A DNA stretch of 35,078 nucleotides from a candidate division Zixibacteria bacterium SM23_73_2 (GCA_001304315.1 LJUW01000008.1:1-35078), one strand, 5' to 3'. Shown: positions 15,474 to 23,413, counted from the stretch's first letter. Notes: generated from the letters alone by a model not told the origin. Numbers and translations are program-made.

Positions 15474-17297
15474 TCAAAACCTTCCGGACCTCTCTATAAG
15501 CTTCCTGTTGTAGAAAGAAATAATATCAGATCTTCTCAGAACTCCAATAAGTTTTTTTCGATTACCTCTGTCCACCACCGGCAAAGCCTCCACATCTTGC
15601 AGCCCGAACTTTGGTAAAGCATTAGCCAGGGTTTCGTCCTCAAAAAGGATTTGAGTATATCCGGGAACCACATCCCTTACAATAACTAAGTTCTCAAGTC
15701 CTCTTTTGGTTATAAGATTTCTGATGTCCTGAAGGGACAACATTCCCTCCAACTCATCTTTCGAATTCACAACCGGGAAAAAGCTATATTTGGAGTTCTC
15801 CACGAACTCCAGAAGTCTCCCCCAGGACATGGAATGAGGGATTTTTTCCCAGGATTTGCTCATAACCTCCCTGACCAAAGTTGTGGAGAGAATACTCACA
15901 TCCTTTCCCGCCCTCAGATTCACACCCCTGCGAACAAGCTTCAAGGTGTATATGGACTCCCCTCTGCTGAGGCGATTGGACAAAAGGGTGCTTAAAACGC
16001 TGGCTAACATCAGGGCCAGTATTATTCTGTAATCGGCAGTCATCTCGAATATTATAAGCATTGCGGTAATGGTTGCATGGGTGGTTCCAGCCACCAAGGC
16101 ACTCATTCCCACCAAAGCGTATGCTCCGGGGCTGGCCACGGTGCCGGGAAAGACTAAATTAACTGCGTTGCCAAAAAAACCTCCTAACATCGCTCCGATA
16201 AAAAGGGAGGGAGCGAAAATGCCGCCTGAACCTCCTGACCCCAGGGTTAAAGAGGTGGCAATTATCTTCAAAAAAACCAAGAGAAACATCACCCCCAAAA
16301 ACATCTCAGCATGAAGGGCAGCTTTTATCGAGTCATATCCCACCCCTAAAATCTGAGGATAGAACAAAGCAATTATCCCTAAAAGAAGACCTCCCAGAGC
16401 CGGCTTTAAATAATTTTTGATCTTAAGTTTCTCAAAAATGTCTTCGCTTTTGTACAGGATTTTAATGAAAAGAACTGAGACCCCACCTGCCAGAAGCCCT
16501 AAGACCATATATAATGGGATCTCGTAGACGCTTTTAAAAGCATAAGGAGGGACAATGAAAGCAGGATGGTTACCTAAAAACGCACGAGCAACAACCGAGC
16601 TCACAAAGGATGAGATAATAACCGGGGAAAAAGCCTGAATGGTGAAATCACCTAAAATAACTTCCAGGGCGAAAAGAACTCCGGCGATCGGAGCATTGAA
16701 AGTAGCGGATATACCGGCAGCCGCCCCGCACCCCACCAATACCTTCACCCTCTCTCCCGACATCTTAAAGAACTGTCCAAAAGAAGAGCCCAGAGCTGAA
16801 CCTATCTGTACAATGGGACCTTCTCTACCAGCGGAACCACCAGAACCTATGCATATTGATGAAGCGATCGATTTTGCCACAACCACCACCGGTTTTATTA
16901 TTCCTCCTCTCAGTGCCACAGCCTGCATAACCTCGGGAACACCATGCCCTCTAACCTCTTTGGCTAAACGGTAAGTTATCGGTCCCACCAGAAGCCCCCC
17001 CACTGCTGGAATCAGAAAAACCAGATACTGCCAATGGGAAGTTAAAGATGAAAGAACTCTCTCCCCCCCTTCGAAAAAGACCTTATGAAAAGATATAATC
17101 AGCCACCGAAAAACAATTGCACCAAACCCTCCCCCTATTCCTACCGCAAAGGAGAGGATGATCAAAAAAAGCTGTTCTGAGATCTTAAGCCGGGTCAGAA
17201 GTCTAAGGATAAGATCGGGAACACTTAACCTGTCGTTCCGATTCGTTCCAGCTTCATTGTTCATTATAAAGAAAGCTTCGGGTTCAGATCCACTCAA
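15474..17297 (-). CDS. CLC-family chloride channel/transporter with C-terminal CBS pair
   Basis: Predicted 607-residue inner-membrane protein. CLC signatures are present: GHGVPEV (117-123), GSGGSAGREGP with gating Glu159, NAPIAGVLFALEVIL (201-215) and GSGGSGGIFAPSLFIG. Two CBS domains follow at about 470-600, usually nucleotide sensors. Two key positions differ from the E. coli exchanger: the Cl--coordinating serine of GSGIP is His118, and the inner proton glutamate (E203 in E. coli) is Val213, the residue found in CLC channels. So passive anion conduction is possible but not proven. The start is uncertain: TTG 17297 is in frame; ATG 17264 would give 596 residues; neither has a clear ribosome site. 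First gene of a run with the antiporter, K+ channel and galT. Confidence 0.9.
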   Translation of the reverse strand: MSGSEPEAFFIMNNEAGTNRNDRLSVPDLILRLLTRLKISEQLFLIILSFAVGIGGGFGAIVFRWLIISFHKVFFEGGERVLSSLTSHWQYLVFLIPAVGGLLVGPITYRLAKEVRGHGVPEVMQAVALRGGIIKPVVVVAKSIASSICIGSGGSAGREGPIVQIGSALGSSFGQFFKMSGERVKVLVGCGAAAGISATFNAPIAGVLFALEVILGDFTIQAFSPVIISSFVSSVVARAFLGNHPAFIVPPYAFKSVYEIPLYMVLGLLAGGVSVLFIKILYKSEDIFEKLKIKNYLKPALGGLLLGIIALFYPQILGVGYDSIKAALHAEMFLGVMFLLVFLKIIATSLTLGSGGSGGIFAPSLFIGAMLGGFFGNAVNLVFPGTVASPGAYALVGMSALVAGTTHATITAMLIIFEMTADYRIILALMLASVLSTLLSNRLSRGESIYTLKLVRRGVNLRAGKDVSILSTTLVREVMSKSWEKIPHSMSWGRLLEFVENSKYSFFPVVNSKDELEGMLSLQDIRNLITKRGLENLVIVRDVVPGYTQILFEDETLANALPKFGLQDVEALPVVDRGNRKKLIGVLRRSDIISFYNRKLIERSGRF

Positions 17298-17419
17298 AAG
17301 AAATATGGATTTTCTGTTCTTTTTCTTTTTTAGCTAAAAAACAGGACCAATCAAAACCAAACTATCAAATGAAAAAATATATCTTATCACGAATTACCAA
17401 TGCCTGATATTTGCTTTAA

Positions 17420-17447
17420 AGTTTATTTGCAAAAAGAAAATTGTCAA
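17420..17447 (-). promoter_or_regulatory. Candidate promoter of the CLC/antiporter/K+ channel/galT operon
   Basis: Minus strand TTGACA (17447-17442), 16-bp spacer, TAAACT (17425-17420). The -35 is perfect and the -10 matches 4/6. It lies about 120 nt before the CLC start. Its -35 hexamer is half of the inverted repeat listed next, so binding of a regulator there would block the promoter. Confidence 0.5.
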
Positions 17448-17461
17448 TAGCAAATTGACAA
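17441..17461. promoter_or_regulatory. Operator-like inverted repeat over the -35 element
   Basis: TTGTCAAT (17441-17448), AGCAA, ATTGACAA (17454-17461): a perfect 8-bp inverted repeat with 5-bp spacer, half-site centres 13 bp apart, overlapping the candidate -35. This geometry suits a dimeric regulator. No regulator gene is adjacent. Confidence 0.5.
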
Positions 17462-17484
17462 ATCTTATGAGAATAAGAAGTTAG

Positions 17485-17520
17485 AAAAATAAAAACAAAG
17501 CTTTTTATACTGAAACTTTG
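17485..17520 (-). terminator. Weak intrinsic terminator overlapping the end of the histidine kinase gene
   Basis: On the minus strand CAAAGTTT (17520-17513), a 9-base loop, AAGCTTTG (17503-17496) makes an 8-bp stem with one G-T pair, followed by TTTTTATTTTT (17495-17485). The stem's left arm includes the last codons and the stop lies in the loop. Confidence 0.45.
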
Positions 17521-20498
17521 CTGGGATTTATTTCTCTGAGTTTTTTCTTTTGAAGTTCTGAAGCGGTGGATACGGTTTCAATTACCTTCCTGACTTCAAA
17601 AGGCTTTGCCACTATCAGATCCACACCCTCTTCCTCCAATTTTTTGGAGTCGAGTTGTGTCCCCCAACCGGTGATCATCACCATAACAGTATAAGGATCA
17701 AGCTCCTTTATAGCTCTCACCACCTCCCAACCTGACATCTCCGGCATGGATAGGTCGGTGAAAACGATGTCGAATCCTTCCTTTTCAAATTTCTCTATCC
17801 CCTTTTTACCACTCGCGGCAGTAGCAACCTCCTGATGGTGAAGTTCCAATATCTCCTTTAATAGATCGACTATTGCTGGCTCATCATCTATTATGAGAAC
17901 TCTGGCTTTCTTTGGTGAAGGGATAAAAGCTTCCTTTATATAAACAGAAGGCGAGAGTTTCTTGATTGGAATTTGAATGAAGAAAGTCGTTCCCCTCCCC
18001 TCTTCAGTATCTAAATAGATTCTCCCCCCGTGGCGGATGATGATACCATAGGCAACGCTTAATCCCAAACCTGTACCCTTGGGTCCTTTGGTGGTGAAGA
18101 AGGGATCGAAAACCTTTCTTTTAACTTTTTCAGATATTCCTCTTCCTGTGTCGGAAAAAGATAAAAGAACAGAGCTGCCCTTTCTTTTCGAGGAGATTTT
18201 TATTCTTCCACCCTGGGGCATAGCATCCAGGGCGTTTAATATAATGTTGGTGAAGGTCTCTCTCAACTCCGAGGGATTTCCTGCTACGACCGTTTCCGGT
18301 TTTCCGAAATCTGTTTCTATCTCAACAACTATTCCCTTCTCCTGAGCCTGGTCTTTCCACTTGTGTCTGGTCATCTCTATGGACTGCTTAACTATCTCAT
18401 GTATTTTTACCTCCACAAACGATTCCTCTGTTTTGACCCGGGTGAATTCCTGAATTCTCCTTACGGTTTCCGCACCATCCACGGCAGCCTGCTCTATCAG
18501 CGAAAGGCCCTTTTTTACATCAGGATCGGAAGCTCCCATCTTTAAAAGCTGTGCTCTCCCCAGGATAGCACCCAAAACGTTGTTGAAATCATGAGCTACT
18601 CCACCCGCCATCTCACCCAGGGCGTTCAATTTCTCGGACTGAATCAGCTGGTCCTGGGTGGTTTTCAGTTTGGAATATGCCCTCTTCAAATCCTCAAAAA
18701 GCCTTGCATTCTCAACTGCCACAATAGCTTCGTTAGCTAATATGTTTAAAAGCCCCAAATGGCTATAATTAAATTGATTGAGACCTAATTTGGATAGGGT
18801 AACTACCCCCCTTACTTTCCCCTCGTAAATCATGGGAACTGCCATCATCGATTCGTTAATACATGGTGTGCCAGAAATATGCCTCACCTTAGGATGCCTC
18901 TCGACGTCGTTGATGATTTTGCCAATGCCAATCTCAGCCACCCAACCGGTTATGCCCTCTCCCACCTTCATTCTTAAAAGCTCTTCAGTTTCTCCTTTAT
19001 ACTCCTTCACCTTGCTGCCGAAAGCGACAGGTATCAGATTCTGACCAGACTCATCCAATAAAAAGACTCTACAGTTATCGAAGTCGATTACCTTCTTTAT
19101 CTCCTCAGCGATTGAGCAGGCAATGGTCCTGACATTGTTGATCTTGCTCAATCTGTTAGTGATCTTCCTGACGGTATCCAGATGCGAAACCCAGTTTTCA
19201 CTTTCCTGATAGAGTCTCACGTTATCTGTGGCAATACCGATTTGATTGCCAATATTGGTCAAAAGATCAAGCTCCTTCTGTCCTAAACTTTTAGTTTTCT
19301 TGAAAGCTACAAAAAGAACTCCTAAAACTTCATTTTTCGATTTAAGGGGTACTCCCATAAAAGAACGAAGCTTTTCTTCTTTTATCTCCAAAGCGGGATT
19401 TTTGCGTTTTCTTTTCATCTCCTGAATCAATCTCGGATCCCCGGTCTTGGCAATCTGTCCACAGATTCCCTCCCCTAACTTAAGCCTTATCTTAATTGAA
19501 TTGAAACCCAGATTCTTTTTCACCACCAAGTTTAGCTCGAACTTACAATCATCAAAAACATACACTCCACCGTAATCGCCCTCCATTATCTCCAATACTC
19601 TGTCCAGAGTATTCTTAAGGCATTCCTCTAAGTCTAAGGATTGGGTGGTAACCTTGGAAATTATGTTCAAAGCTAAAAGCTCTTTATTCCTTCTTAAAAG
19701 CTCAGCTTCCATTTTTTTCTGATCACTTACATCCTCCACTAAAAGCAAGGCTCCATTTGGGGTTCCATCTTCTTTAAACAGTGGAACTCCAAAAGCAGAA
19801 AGAATAGTTTCTTTGCCTTCCAGGGATAGGTAGGGAGTGATTATATTTTTAAACGGTTTTCCTGAAATAAGGTCTTTTAGAATCCTCACATGCCCGGTTT
19901 GAACAGCGTTGGGGAGCTCTGTTATCTTCTTACCAATGGCCTTGGGATTATCGCCCTTTTTTACACCTAAGATTTCAGACATCTTGGGATTCTCATAGAT
20001 AATCACACCTTCCCTATCTAATCTTACAACTCCTAAAGGAAGCTTCTCTACAATTTCCTGGTTGAAATCCTTTAAAGATCTGATTTTCTCCTCAGCCTTT
20101 TTCTTCTCGGTTACATCCTCAACGAAAAGCAAAGCCCCATTTATTTTATCTTTTTTATCCAAAAGAGGTACTCCACAAGCAGAGAGATTGATCTTTTTAC
20201 CTTCCAGAGAGGTATATGGGGTAACCAAATTTTTAAAGGGTTCTCCTAAGAGTAATTTCTTTAAGGTCTTGACTGCTCCGGTCTGAACTATATTTGGCAT
20301 CTCAGTTACTTTACGACCGAATGCTTTGGATTTCTTACCTCCCTTTATTCCTAAAATCTCATTCAATTTGGGATTCACATAAACTACCCTTCCCTCTTGA
20401 TCCAACCTCACCACACCAATGGGGAGTTCCTCCACAATCTCATGTTTAAAATCCTTTAAATGTTCGATCTCATCTGATACTTTCTTTTCCTTTTTCAT
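17505..20498 (-). CDS. Hybrid sensor histidine kinase: PAS-PAS-GAF-GAF-HisKA-HATPase-REC
   Basis: Predicted 997-residue soluble signalling kinase; no membrane segment is seen. Domains in order: two PAS domains (about 15-135 and 143-262), two GAF domains (about 285-432 and 455-612), HisKA with the phospho-accepting His636 in GEMAGGVAHDFNN, HATPase with N box NIILNALDAMPQGG, DTGRGIS and GTGLGLSVAYG (about 735-850), then a receiver domain (about 868-985) with DDE, phospho-acceptor Asp915 in FTDLSMPEMSG, Thr in MITGWG and Lys in VAKPF. The two PAS domains are strikingly alike, offset by exactly 128 residues. GAF and PAS input suggests sensing of small cytoplasmic ligands or redox. Phosphate should pass from His636 to Asp915 and on to an unlinked partner; no output regulator gene is adjacent. 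It stands alone between two gaps of 200-300 nt. Confidence 0.93.
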   Translation of the reverse strand: MKKEKKVSDEIEHLKDFKHEIVEELPIGVVRLDQEGRVVYVNPKLNEILGIKGGKKSKAFGRKVTEMPNIVQTGAVKTLKKLLLGEPFKNLVTPYTSLEGKKINLSACGVPLLDKKDKINGALLFVEDVTEKKKAEEKIRSLKDFNQEIVEKLPLGVVRLDREGVIIYENPKMSEILGVKKGDNPKAIGKKITELPNAVQTGHVRILKDLISGKPFKNIITPYLSLEGKETILSAFGVPLFKEDGTPNGALLLVEDVSDQKKMEAELLRRNKELLALNIISKVTTQSLDLEECLKNTLDRVLEIMEGDYGGVYVFDDCKFELNLVVKKNLGFNSIKIRLKLGEGICGQIAKTGDPRLIQEMKRKRKNPALEIKEEKLRSFMGVPLKSKNEVLGVLFVAFKKTKSLGQKELDLLTNIGNQIGIATDNVRLYQESENWVSHLDTVRKITNRLSKINNVRTIACSIAEEIKKVIDFDNCRVFLLDESGQNLIPVAFGSKVKEYKGETEELLRMKVGEGITGWVAEIGIGKIINDVERHPKVRHISGTPCINESMMAVPMIYEGKVRGVVTLSKLGLNQFNYSHLGLLNILANEAIVAVENARLFEDLKRAYSKLKTTQDQLIQSEKLNALGEMAGGVAHDFNNVLGAILGRAQLLKMGASDPDVKKGLSLIEQAAVDGAETVRRIQEFTRVKTEESFVEVKIHEIVKQSIEMTRHKWKDQAQEKGIVVEIETDFGKPETVVAGNPSELRETFTNIILNALDAMPQGGRIKISSKRKGSSVLLSFSDTGRGISEKVKRKVFDPFFTTKGPKGTGLGLSVAYGIIIRHGGRIYLDTEEGRGTTFFIQIPIKKLSPSVYIKEAFIPSPKKARVLIIDDEPAIVDLLKEILELHHQEVATAASGKKGIEKFEKEGFDIVFTDLSMPEMSGWEVVRAIKELDPYTVMVMITGWGTQLDSKKLEEEGVDLIVAKPFEVRKVIETVSTASELQKKKLREINPSKVSV

Positions 20499-20804
20499 CT
20501 TTTGGTCATCAAAAAAATTAAAATGATTTTTAATCTATTTTGCTTTTATTTGCCTCTTTAGCAGTTTTTGTATTTATCGACTTGATTTTAACTATCTTGA
20601 TAAAATCTATTCTCAAAAATCTGATAATACAAAATTCATCCAAACCAGATTTGTATGGGGGGATCATTAGCAGCATTTTGTATCCATTTCAAAAGATCAA
20701 CCGAAAAACTCCCCCTTTTGAGGTTAAGCACCCGCCTCTGCCAATTTACTTTTGTGAAAGGAGAGTTGCCTTGATTAGTTTTGTTGAGATAAACTAAAAA
20801 GGAA
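20499..20804. other. 306-bp AT-rich intergenic region with no recognisable feature
   Basis: Separates tsaD (ends 20805) from the histidine kinase start. It should contain the kinase promoter, but no -35/-10 pair with good spacing stood out, and no T-tailed stem was found after tsaD. An 85-codon rightward frame here lacks a ribosome site and recognisable protein character. Confidence 0.6.
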
Positions 20805-21803
20805 TTAAACTAACTCTGCGTAGGGAACCGCATTTAAATCCAAACCCGCTCTTTCGCCCCGGCTGAGACGAAAATCACCACAGGCTGAGATCATAGCTGC
20901 ATTATCGGTGCAGAGGATCGGAGAAGGAAAATAGATTTTTAAATTTTCTTCCCTGGCTTTTTTTTTGAATTTTTCTCTCAACCTGAAGTTCCTTGCCACT
21001 CCTCCAACACAGGCGATCTTTCCTACCCCCTCTGATACAGCTGCTCTTATGCTCTTCTCAACCAGAACGTCCACCACCGCCTCCTGAAAAGAGGCGGAGA
21101 TATCCGCAGTGGGGAAGGATGATTTCTCAGACCTTTTTTTTAAGACGTAGAGAGCAACAGCTGTCTTAAGCCCGCTGAAACTGAAATCCAGACTTCCCTT
21201 CAAAAAAGCTCGGGGAAATCTGAAAAACAAGGGGTCGCCCTTTTGGGAGATCTTATCGATAGCAGGTCCACCAGGATACCCTATGTCCAAAAGCTTTGCC
21301 ACCTTATCAAAGGCCTCGCCGGCGGCATCATCTCTGGTTTTTCCCAGATTCAGATAATCCCCTTTCCCCCTGACCAAAAAAAGCTCAGAATGTCCACCAG
21401 AGACAATGAGGCATATAAAAGGTGGTTTCAGTCTGGGATGCTCCAGAAAAATAGCAAAGATATGTCCTTCCAGATGATTGATTCCCACAAAAGGAATTCC
21501 CAGAGAATAGGACAGGGCTTTGGCAAAGGAGAGGCCTATCAGAAGAGAACCCACCAACCCTGGTCCATAGGTAACAGCAATCCCTTGAATCCGGTCAAGG
21601 GAAACCCGAGCTTTCTTTAAAGCTTCCTGGACAACTGGAATAAGGGTTTTTATGTGCTCCCTGGAGGCCAGCTCAGGAACAACCCCCCCGTACTTCTGGT
21701 GAACAAGCTGGGAATAGACGACGTCGGATAAGATTTTTTTCCCATCTCTGACAACCGCAGCAGCTGTCTCATCGCAGGATGTCTCTATCCCTAAGACCAG
21801 CAT
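20805..21803 (-). CDS. tsaD: tRNA N6-adenosine threonylcarbamoyltransferase
   Basis: Predicted 332-residue enzyme that moves the threonylcarbamoyl group from TC-AMP to A37 of ANN-decoding tRNAs (t6A), working with TsaB, TsaE and TsaC. The start MLVLGIETSCDETAAA is the family N-terminus, with HQKYGGVVPELASREH following. Metal-binding histidines are His110 and His114 in NHLEGH (E. coli numbering 111 and 115). SGLKTAV and CVGGVARNFRLR belong to the ASKHA fold, and DNAAMISACG near the C-terminus completes it. I chose ATG 21803; the frame continues upstream to a TTG at 21833 that would overlap the ybbR-like gene and add ten non-conserved residues. ATG 21803 lies 10 nt after the preceding stop. tsaB and tsaE are not in the window. 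Confidence 0.96.
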   Translation of the reverse strand: MLVLGIETSCDETAAAVVRDGKKILSDVVYSQLVHQKYGGVVPELASREHIKTLIPVVQEALKKARVSLDRIQGIAVTYGPGLVGSLLIGLSFAKALSYSLGIPFVGINHLEGHIFAIFLEHPRLKPPFICLIVSGGHSELFLVRGKGDYLNLGKTRDDAAGEAFDKVAKLLDIGYPGGPAIDKISQKGDPLFFRFPRAFLKGSLDFSFSGLKTAVALYVLKKRSEKSSFPTADISASFQEAVVDVLVEKSIRAAVSEGVGKIACVGGVARNFRLREKFKKKAREENLKIYFPSPILCTDNAAMISACGDFRLSRGERAGLDLNAVPYAELV

Positions 21804-21813
21804 AAAAGAAATC

Positions 21814-22734
21814 TCATTTAACCTCCACCTCAAAGGAATCCGGAGAGAAGCTGAGTAACTTTACCTCTTCTGGCACGGATATCTTGGGTACAAGTTTTCT
21901 TTTCCCCTCTACTCCCTTAAGATCCAGGGTAGCTTTTATTTGCTCGGTATTAAGGCTGCCAATCACATTCTCCTCACCCAAAAGAGTGAGGTTAATCTTC
22001 TCAGGCTCAACCTGCACTTTTCTACCCTTTGGAATTCCGGTCAAATCCAAAATCAGGTTCTCAAATTCTTTTTTCGCTCCCCTCTCAACGTTTACCCATA
22101 AGGTAACTGCTTCTGGAGAGTATTTGACGTTATAATACTCAGGGGGAGATAAAGGTAATTTTTCCTCAATTGATTCTTTTATATTTGAAAAGACCTTCTT
22201 CTCAGTGGAAACCGAGTTTATCAACTTCACAAATCTTCTTGGACCGGATATGGTGACCTCTATCGGATCCATCCTAACTTCCTCCTTCTGAATGTAATCC
22301 GGATCTACGGTCACCTCGTACTGGGGGATAACCTCGACCTTCTTCTTTACCAGATAGTCGATTTTCAAATCCAGATTTTGAGGGGAGAGGATATCCTTTA
22401 TAACCAAGCCATCCTCTTTAGGAAGCTTAATCTGATCCGTGCTCAGCTGGTATTTAATCTGTTTGGCTTTAAAGTCCGAACCATCGATTTTTATCTCGTT
22501 TTTTTTGGTGAAGAAAAACTTGATCAGCTGTTTACCTTTACCCTGAATCTGAACCTGGGCAAAAGAGGGAACCTCCTCTGCCAAGATTAGATTCTCGGGG
22601 AGATTTGTGATCTTTAAGGGGTAACGAAAAGTGTATTCGTAAGTCTGGTCAGTGGTGGCGTGAAACCATAAAAGCAGGGCTAAAAACAAAGCTCCTAATT
22701 TAAGTGGAAAATTTCTAAAAATAAAAGACCACAT
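21814..22734 (-). CDS. YbbR-domain membrane-anchored protein (CdaR-like)
   Basis: Predicted 306-residue protein with an N-terminal membrane anchor (about residues 10-27, PLKLGALFLALLLWFHATT) and an extracytoplasmic part made of three YbbR-type domains of about 80-90 residues each. Family marks include the N-terminal NFPLKLGALFLALLLWF, 'PLKITNLPENLIL', and 'VTISGPRRFVKLINSVSTE' in the second domain. In Firmicutes YbbR/CdaR follows cdaA and controls its c-di-AMP synthesis. No cdaA lies immediately upstream here; the preceding gene is a zinc-ribbon protein, so the function is left open. ATG 22734 lacks an obvious ribosome site. The gene ends 10 nt before the tsaD start, so the two should be co-expressed. 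Confidence 0.85.
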   Translation of the reverse strand: MWSFIFRNFPLKLGALFLALLLWFHATTDQTYEYTFRYPLKITNLPENLILAEEVPSFAQVQIQGKGKQLIKFFFTKKNEIKIDGSDFKAKQIKYQLSTDQIKLPKEDGLVIKDILSPQNLDLKIDYLVKKKVEVIPQYEVTVDPDYIQKEEVRMDPIEVTISGPRRFVKLINSVSTEKKVFSNIKESIEEKLPLSPPEYYNVKYSPEAVTLWVNVERGAKKEFENLILDLTGIPKGRKVQVEPEKINLTLLGEENVIGSLNTEQIKATLDLKGVEGKRKLVPKISVPEEVKLLSFSPDSFEVEVK

Positions 22735-22776
22735 AAAAATTGCGTGGGCGAAGCGCTTTATTTTTTTTACAAGAAT

Positions 22777-22968
22777 TTATTTTGATGAATATCCGATGGT
22801 TTTTCCGATGCTCACTTCACCGTTATCGATGCGAATAGAAAATCCACACCCGGGATTGTTACAAACCCAAGCCTTATACATTATGCTTGCTCCATCGCGA
22901 CCATAGTCTGACAGGGGCAAAAGCACGCCGTTGTTGCACTTCAGGCACTGCGGAAATCCTTTCTCCAT
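22777..22968 (-). CDS. Small zinc-ribbon protein of unknown function
   Basis: Predicted 63-residue cytoplasmic protein. Four cysteines in two knuckles are seen: Cys8-Cys11 (CLKC) and Cys36-Cys41 (CNNPGC), separated by 24 residues, the pattern of a zinc ribbon; CNNPGCGFSIRI resembles the second knuckle of RNA-polymerase/topoisomerase-like ribbons. I do not recognise a named family. Reality is supported by an excellent ribosome site, GGGAGGTGA, about 9 nt before ATG 22968, and by its place 42 nt before the ybbR-like gene in the same direction. It would lead a transcript with ybbR and tsaD. A nucleic-acid-binding or redox-sensing role would fit but is a guess. Confidence 0.72.
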   Translation of the reverse strand: MEKGFPQCLKCNNGVLLPLSDYGRDGASIMYKAWVCNNPGCGFSIRIDNGEVSIGKTIGYSSK

Positions 22969-23024
22969 ACCCTACCTCACCTCCCTTTTTAAATATTTCG
23001 CCTCGCCCACCTTTACAGGTAAAA

Positions 23025-23049
23025 AAGCCACAAAACACCTCTCTGTCAA
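23025..23049 (-). promoter_or_regulatory. Possible promoter for zinc-ribbon/ybbR/tsaD (weak)
   Basis: Minus strand TTGACA at 23049-23044 is a perfect -35, but the hexamer 17-18 bp downstream is only a T run (TTTTTA-like), a poor -10. It lies about 75 nt before the zinc-ribbon start. Confidence 0.28.
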
Positions 23050-23090
23050 CTGTTTTCTTCACTGCTTTTAAAAAAAATCAACGGAAAATG

Positions 23091-23120
23091 GCTTGCCATA
23101 AAATTGTATATGCTTGCCAT
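23091..23120. repeat. Direct repeat GCTTGCCAT, 21-bp period
   Basis: GCTTGCCAT occurs at 23091-23099 and again at 23112-23120, exactly two helical turns apart, upstream of the candidate promoter for the zinc-ribbon operon. The first copy is part of ATGGC-TT-GCCAT, a small inverted repeat. It could be a regulator site or chance. Confidence 0.4.
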
Positions 23121-23152
23121 CGCAATCCTAAAGTGGGCAGTGCTATTTGTTA

Positions 23153-23216
23153 GTGCAGGAATTGGAATTCCTGCACTTTTTAGGAAAAGGAAGTGGGGGA
23201 AATCCAATCCCCCCAC
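23153..23216. repeat. Two adjacent intergenic hairpins
   Basis: GTGCAGGAATT (23153-23163), GG, AATTCCTGCAC (23166-23176) is a perfect 11-bp inverted repeat, followed on the plus strand by TTTTT. GTGGGGG (23193-23199) and CCCCCAC (23210-23216) form a second 7-bp stem 17 bp further on. No gene ends nearby on the plus strand, so terminator function is unlikely. Confidence 0.7.
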
Positions 23217-23221
23217 CAACA

Positions 23222-23308
23222 GATTGACTCATCGTCCCTATGGACTCCTCGCACTGACGGATCACCATTGTCTTTGCGAGGAGCGAACCGACGAAGCAAT
23301 CCCATTGT
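23222..23308. repeat. Dispersed palindromic repeat of the 'GCGAGGAGCGAA...GACGAAGCAATC' type
   Basis: Contains CTCCTCGCA (23245-23253) and TGCGAGGAG (23275-23283), a 9-bp inverted repeat, followed by CGAACCGACGAAGCAATC. I recognise the sequence TGCGAGGAGCGAA(N)nGACGAAGCAATC as a palindromic repeat scattered between genes in many unrelated bacteria, including candidate-phylum genomes. This identification is from memory and not from a search. Confidence 0.65.
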
Positions 23309-23413
23309 AGGTTGAAATCAATAAGATTTCAGCTTGAATTCCGGTTTCAATCGAGGATTCATCTCAGGCAAGGTTAAAATACTTAAACAATTGAAATCAT
23401 TTTGATCCAGCTA

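Larger units (their letters stand above)
22969..23413. other. 445-bp intergenic region rich in palindromes
   Basis: Separates thiL from the zinc-ribbon gene. It holds the repeats and the weak promoter listed individually, plus a GTTGAAATC/GATTTCAGC stem at 23311-23333. No coding frame with a ribosome site and no tRNA was seen. Confidence 0.7.

Noticed and set aside
20540-20797. 85-codon plus-strand frame with a hydrophobic start
   Set aside because: AT-rich intergenic DNA easily yields Leu/Ile/Phe-rich frames; no ribosome site and no family resemblance.
23153-23181. Plus-strand intrinsic terminator (palindrome plus TTTTT)
   Set aside because: No plus-strand gene precedes it, and on the minus strand no T run follows; treated as a repeat.
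23104-23310. 68-codon plus-strand frame over the palindromic elements
   Set aside because: It translates the intergenic repeats; no ribosome site.
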